From Thermoplasmata archaeon (GTDB lineage Archaea > Thermoplasmatota > Thermoplasmata > UBA10834 > DTMW01): a stretch of 8,337 nt of DNA. This document shows positions 6,284 through 8,337 of the stretch, piece by piece. The stretch covers positions 1 through 8,337 of the forward strand of contig JAOUEZ010000050.1 in the NCBI GenBank assembly GCA_029858465.1, read 5' to 3'. Made by a program: the position numbers and the translations under genes. Every line of letters begins with the position of its first letter. Positions within the stretch are counted from its first letter, which is position 1. The notes beneath the pieces are model-generated. The model made no database searches and was not told the origin of the DNA. It saw nothing but the letters and a program-made list of their open reading frames with translations.

Positions 6284-6417
6284 CATCCCACCAGCTGCCA
6301 GACTAAGAGGGCGATTCCCGCAGTGCCCATGATTAATATTATTGTCCAAAGAATGAACATTATCTCTAGCAGAATCCCTCCCACAAGCGAAAGCGAATCT
6401 TTGACCAATTGACCCAT
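6283..6417 (-). CDS. Small hydrophobic membrane protein translationally coupled to TrkH
   Basis: ATG at 6417 opens 44 codons ending in TGA at 6285-6283. The sequence starts MGQLVKDSLSLVGGILLE and ends GIALLVWQLVG. After a polar start, residues 9-44 are almost entirely hydrophobic with one glutamate (E18) and glycines at 13-14, 31 and 34. That suits either one long helix or a tight two-helix hairpin. It is the first gene after a strong TATA box, and its stop overlaps the TrkH start region (ATGATG), the classic arrangement for coupled subunits. No Shine-Dalgarno motif is visible in the roughly 20-base leader. I do not recognise a family. By position it resembles small accessory peptides of transporters such as KdpF, but no sequence similarity to KdpF is claimed. 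It could instead act only as a coupling leader peptide for TrkH. Confidence 0.7.
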   Translation of the reverse strand: MGQLVKDSLSLVGGILLEIMFILWTIILIMGTAGIALLVWQLVG

Positions 6418-6460
6418 GCTAGCAGGTCTGCGAACCATACCTTAAGACTCAAATTTCCAT

Positions 6461-6468
6461 TATATAAA
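6461..6468 (-). promoter_or_regulatory. Strong TATA box for the small protein-trkH operon
   Basis: The minus strand reads TTTATATA, centred about 47 bases before the ATG at 6417. Initiation near 6438 gives a leader of about 20 bases. This is a near-perfect archaeal box, and there is no promoter-like site between the small gene and trkH. The divergent PH-domain gene shares this 187-bp intergenic region. Confidence 0.65.
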
Positions 6469-6556
6469 TCTTCCAATTTAATCCGATGGCTGAAATGATT
6501 GTTTTATCCGTTTACGATATTAAGATTGCGAAACCAATGATAATAGGGAAGAAACA

Positions 6557-6566
6557 GAATATATCC
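6557..6566 (+). promoter_or_regulatory. TATA-like box for the PH-domain gene
   Basis: GAATATATCC is centred about 44 bases before the TTG at 6605, which predicts initiation near 6587 and a leader of about 18 bases holding the GGTGA motif at 6596-6600. Positional inference. Confidence 0.4.
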
Positions 6567-6604
6567 TGAGATTCCCATACAAGTCTGATAAGGAAGGTGA
6601 AAGG

Positions 6605-7150
6605 TTGGCGAGAAAGCCAAAGCACATCTCATCGAAATTACTCGCTTCGAATGAGAAGGTACTGATGGAATCCAGACAGAGCGCTATAAAATACATGAAA
6701 GGGGGAGCTATCGCAATCATTCTTATGATAGCATGCTTGCTGTTGGCATTCTGGGTAAGACTCAACCTTCCGGAATTGCCAATCATTCAGACGTATCTGG
6801 AAGGTACATATGGAGAATACATCACCTACGTGTTAATCGGAATTGGGATTCTTTTTCTGATCTATTTTATCGTCAAATGGATGAGATGGAGCAGCACCAT
6901 CTATGTTATGACGAATGAGCGTGTCATCATCAAAAAGGGGATTGTCGGAAGAGATTTCGAGGACATGCCCCTAAGAATGATAACGAACATTGACGTCAGT
7001 CAATCGGCATCCCAAAGGGCACTAGGATACGGCACAGTAATATTCTCATCGCAATCTGGAGAGAGAGATGACCTCGTATGGACGGCTGTTCCAGACCCGT
7101 TGAAGGTGCGCAGGCTCGTCCAAGAAGTAATGGTATCAGGTCAGGGTTGA
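6605..7150 (+). CDS. Membrane protein with bacterial PH-like (bPH_2/DUF304) domain
   Basis: The 181-residue protein has a basic N-terminus and two transmembrane helices (about 34-50 and 72-92) joined by a short loop. A C-terminal cytoplasmic bPH_2 domain (about 95-175) follows. The start of that domain, YVMTNERVIIKKGIVGRDFEDMPL (100-123), and the later ALGYGTVIF (139-147), are typical of the YdbS/YdbT-like family. The biochemical role of these proteins is largely unknown; some are linked to membrane stress or to lipid or protein binding. The start is TTG at 6605, with GGTGA four bases before it, and no in-frame ATG competes nearby upstream. The gene is divergent from the trkH operon and ends four bases from the convergent ABC permease, so position gives little functional guidance. 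Confidence 0.85.
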   Translation: MARKPKHISSKLLASNEKVLMESRQSAIKYMKGGAIAIILMIACLLLAFWVRLNLPELPIIQTYLEGTYGEYITYVLIGIGILFLIYFIVKWMRWSSTIYVMTNERVIIKKGIVGRDFEDMPLRMITNIDVSQSASQRALGYGTVIFSSQSGERDDLVWTAVPDPLKVRRLVQEVMVSGQG

Positions 7151-7154
7151 TCCT

Positions 7155-8276
7155 TCATTTCCAATTGATCAGAATATTCTCTCTCTTGAAACTCTTTTTT
7201 GCCAGTATAAATATAATGATATCTGCCACAACGAGAATAAACGCAACAAGAACGACTGGTGAGGCACCGAACGAGGTTATCCCCATAAGACTTGTTATGA
7301 AAAGCACTATTATTGGCAGAACAACGAGTGAACCGACCTGCTGAGATGCGCGTACATCGCTCATCTTTGATGAAATAATAACATTGGCAGTAATCGCCAG
7401 AAAGCACATCAAAGGAGCAAGAACAACCATAGATACTGCCCAGACATAATTAGGAAACGGGGCGCTCTCAAGGTATCCCGAAACCAAAAGATTCGTGATA
7501 ACGGCGAACAGGACGAAGCTGATGAGTGTGGCTATCATAGTAGGAATGAATATTGCCAATATCTTGCCCCATAGCAATTCACTGTCCGTTGCAGGAGTGG
7601 CAAGAAGCGGTTCGAGGCTCTTGCTGTTCTTCTCGCCGACAAATGTGTAAGAGGCGATAATTGTGGGAGTGATAGCTGGGAGAAGTATCAGCAGTAAAGA
7701 GAAAGAATCAATCAATAATCTCATTAAATAGAGAGAGTTCATTCCGTTGTTGCTCACAACCTCTAGGTTTTCTGAACGGACATAAGAAGTATCCCAGATC
7801 TCGACATTCAATCCGGAGCAATTGATCAGGGTTGACGATTTTACCGTGACGTTAATAAGAAGGGAGTTTCTGACAACACCAGCAGTGATGAATGAATCTC
7901 GAATTACGCAGTTCTCGATCCGATAATCTCTGATTGTTGAAGAATTGATGATGCATTCGGAAATATCTGTGCTAGCGACGCTGATATTATCGATAGACGC
8001 ATCCGTGATGAACAAGATTCCATTCGCAGTATTGTTTTCGATGTACACTTCAATCGTTGAATTGTCAAGAGACAAGATTGTCGAAGGGTATTGAAATGAT
8101 GAGATGGCATTCATATCCACGTTTGGAATTTGGCTGATTATCGGGACGAAGTAGACGAAAGGAAGAACAAATGAAAATATGAGAGGGGGAAAGAGCAGGG
8201 AGTACAAGATGTATTTCTGTCTCCTGAATTCCCAGAACTCCTTCTTAATGAGCGCGAAGGATCGATTCCAATTCAA
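7155..8276 (-). CDS. ABC-2 type exporter permease with a repeat-built outer loop
   Basis: The 373-residue permease follows the NatB-like ABC-2 plan. It has a short amphipathic N-terminus, TM1 (about 22-48), a large extracytoplasmic loop (about 49-180), then five more helices (about 183-210, 236-265, 275-300, 315-337, 339-360). The coupling motif GEKNSKSLEPLLATPATDSELLWGK (214-238, quoted in part) is typical and lies on the cytoplasmic side. The unusual part is the loop. From residue 93 to 162 it runs in five-residue steps with I/V/L in the middle (for example STIRD, CVIRD, SFITA, GVVRN, SLLIN, VTVKS, STLIN) and often N, D or S last, like a pentapeptide beta-helix. It also has six N-X-S/T sequons (N72, N81, N97, N111, N142, N152). 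The start is TTG at 8276, set by a four-base overlap (TTGA) with the stop of the upstream ATPase. The exported substrate is unknown. Confidence 0.85.
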   Translation of the reverse strand: MNWNRSFALIKKEFWEFRRQKYILYSLLFPPLIFSFVLPFVYFVPIISQIPNVDMNAISSFQYPSTILSLDNSTIEVYIENNTANGILFITDASIDNISVASTDISECIINSSTIRDYRIENCVIRDSFITAGVVRNSLLINVTVKSSTLINCSGLNVEIWDTSYVRSENLEVVSNNGMNSLYLMRLLIDSFSLLLILLPAITPTIIASYTFVGEKNSKSLEPLLATPATDSELLWGKILAIFIPTMIATLISFVLFAVITNLLVSGYLESAPFPNYVWAVSMVVLAPLMCFLAITANVIISSKMSDVRASQQVGSLVVLPIIVLFITSLMGITSFGASPVVLVAFILVVADIIIFILAKKSFKRENILINWK

Positions 8277-8337
8277 CCGCTCGCCCCCACGTACTCCAGA
8301 TAAGCGTCCTCGAGCGATTTCTTGATCTCGCCAGCAA
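8273..8337 (-). CDS. ABC transporter ATP-binding protein, C-terminal end (partial)
   Basis: Reading leftward from the right edge, the frame encodes AGEIKKSLEDAYLEYVGASG and stops at TGA 8275-8273. SLEDAYLEYVG is the usual C-terminal signature of ATP-binding subunits of ABC-2 exporters (compare SLEEVFLELTG in the family). Only 20 complete codons are visible, so Walker motifs cannot be checked. Its stop overlaps the TTG of the permease by the four bases TTGA, showing a coupled ATPase-permease operon. Confidence 0.8.
   Translation of the reverse strand, partial: AGEIKKSLEDAYLEYVGASG

Noticed and set aside
6284..6349. N-terminal extension of TrkH from a TTG at 6349.
   Set aside because: The bases encode the coupled small membrane protein in a different frame, no Shine-Dalgarno motif precedes the TTG, and the extension does not resemble TrkH N-termini.

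Overview
The window looks archaeal. It carries ribosomal protein eS17, which bacteria lack, and the end of an archaeal-type RqcH/NFACT protein. It also has a tungsten aldehyde:ferredoxin oxidoreductase. TATA-like boxes lie about 25-40 bp upstream of most gene starts. A GGTGA Shine-Dalgarno motif sits 3-4 bases before four starts (eS17, AOR, the second TrkA, the PH-domain protein). Non-ATG starts are common: GTG twice and TTG twice. A euryarchaeal lineage such as Thermoplasmatota would fit, but that placement is a guess from overall character, not a phylogenetic result.

Layout from left to right. Bases 2-310 are the C-terminal end of RqcH (+). It converges on a tRNA-Arg with anticodon GCG (-, 316-389). 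eS17 (-, 484-675) follows and starts at an internal GTG. Next is an AT-rich control region with a strong TATA box and a GGAGG motif. These lead into an unrecognised 43-codon gene (+, 1038-1169). That gene converges on the AOR gene (-, 1184-2989), and a 10-bp perfect hairpin spans the boundary, covering the last base of one stop codon and all of the other.

The middle, 3198-6417, is a potassium-uptake locus. It holds two different TrkA/RCK regulatory proteins transcribed divergently (3198-3857 on -, 3996-4802 on +). A TrkH-type channel subunit (-, 4808-6283) converges on the second one. Immediately upstream of TrkH, under a strong TATA box, is a 44-residue, almost wholly hydrophobic protein (6283-6417). 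Its stop codon overlaps the TrkH start region, so it looks like a translationally coupled small membrane partner. The two NAD(H)-binding RCK proteins would gate the TrkH pore from the cytoplasm.

On the right is a two-helix membrane protein with a bacterial-PH-like (bPH_2) domain (+, 6605-7150). It converges on an ABC-2 exporter permease (-, 7155-8276), whose TTG start overlaps the stop of its ATPase (-, partial, at the right edge). The permease's large outer loop has a run of roughly fourteen five-residue repeats with a hydrophobic central residue, plus six N-glycosylation sequons. It reads as a beta-helix ectodomain built into an ABC exporter.

The three items most worth follow-up are the permease ectodomain, the TrkH-coupled small membrane protein and the 43-codon gene. 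No transposon, CRISPR array or phage feature was seen.
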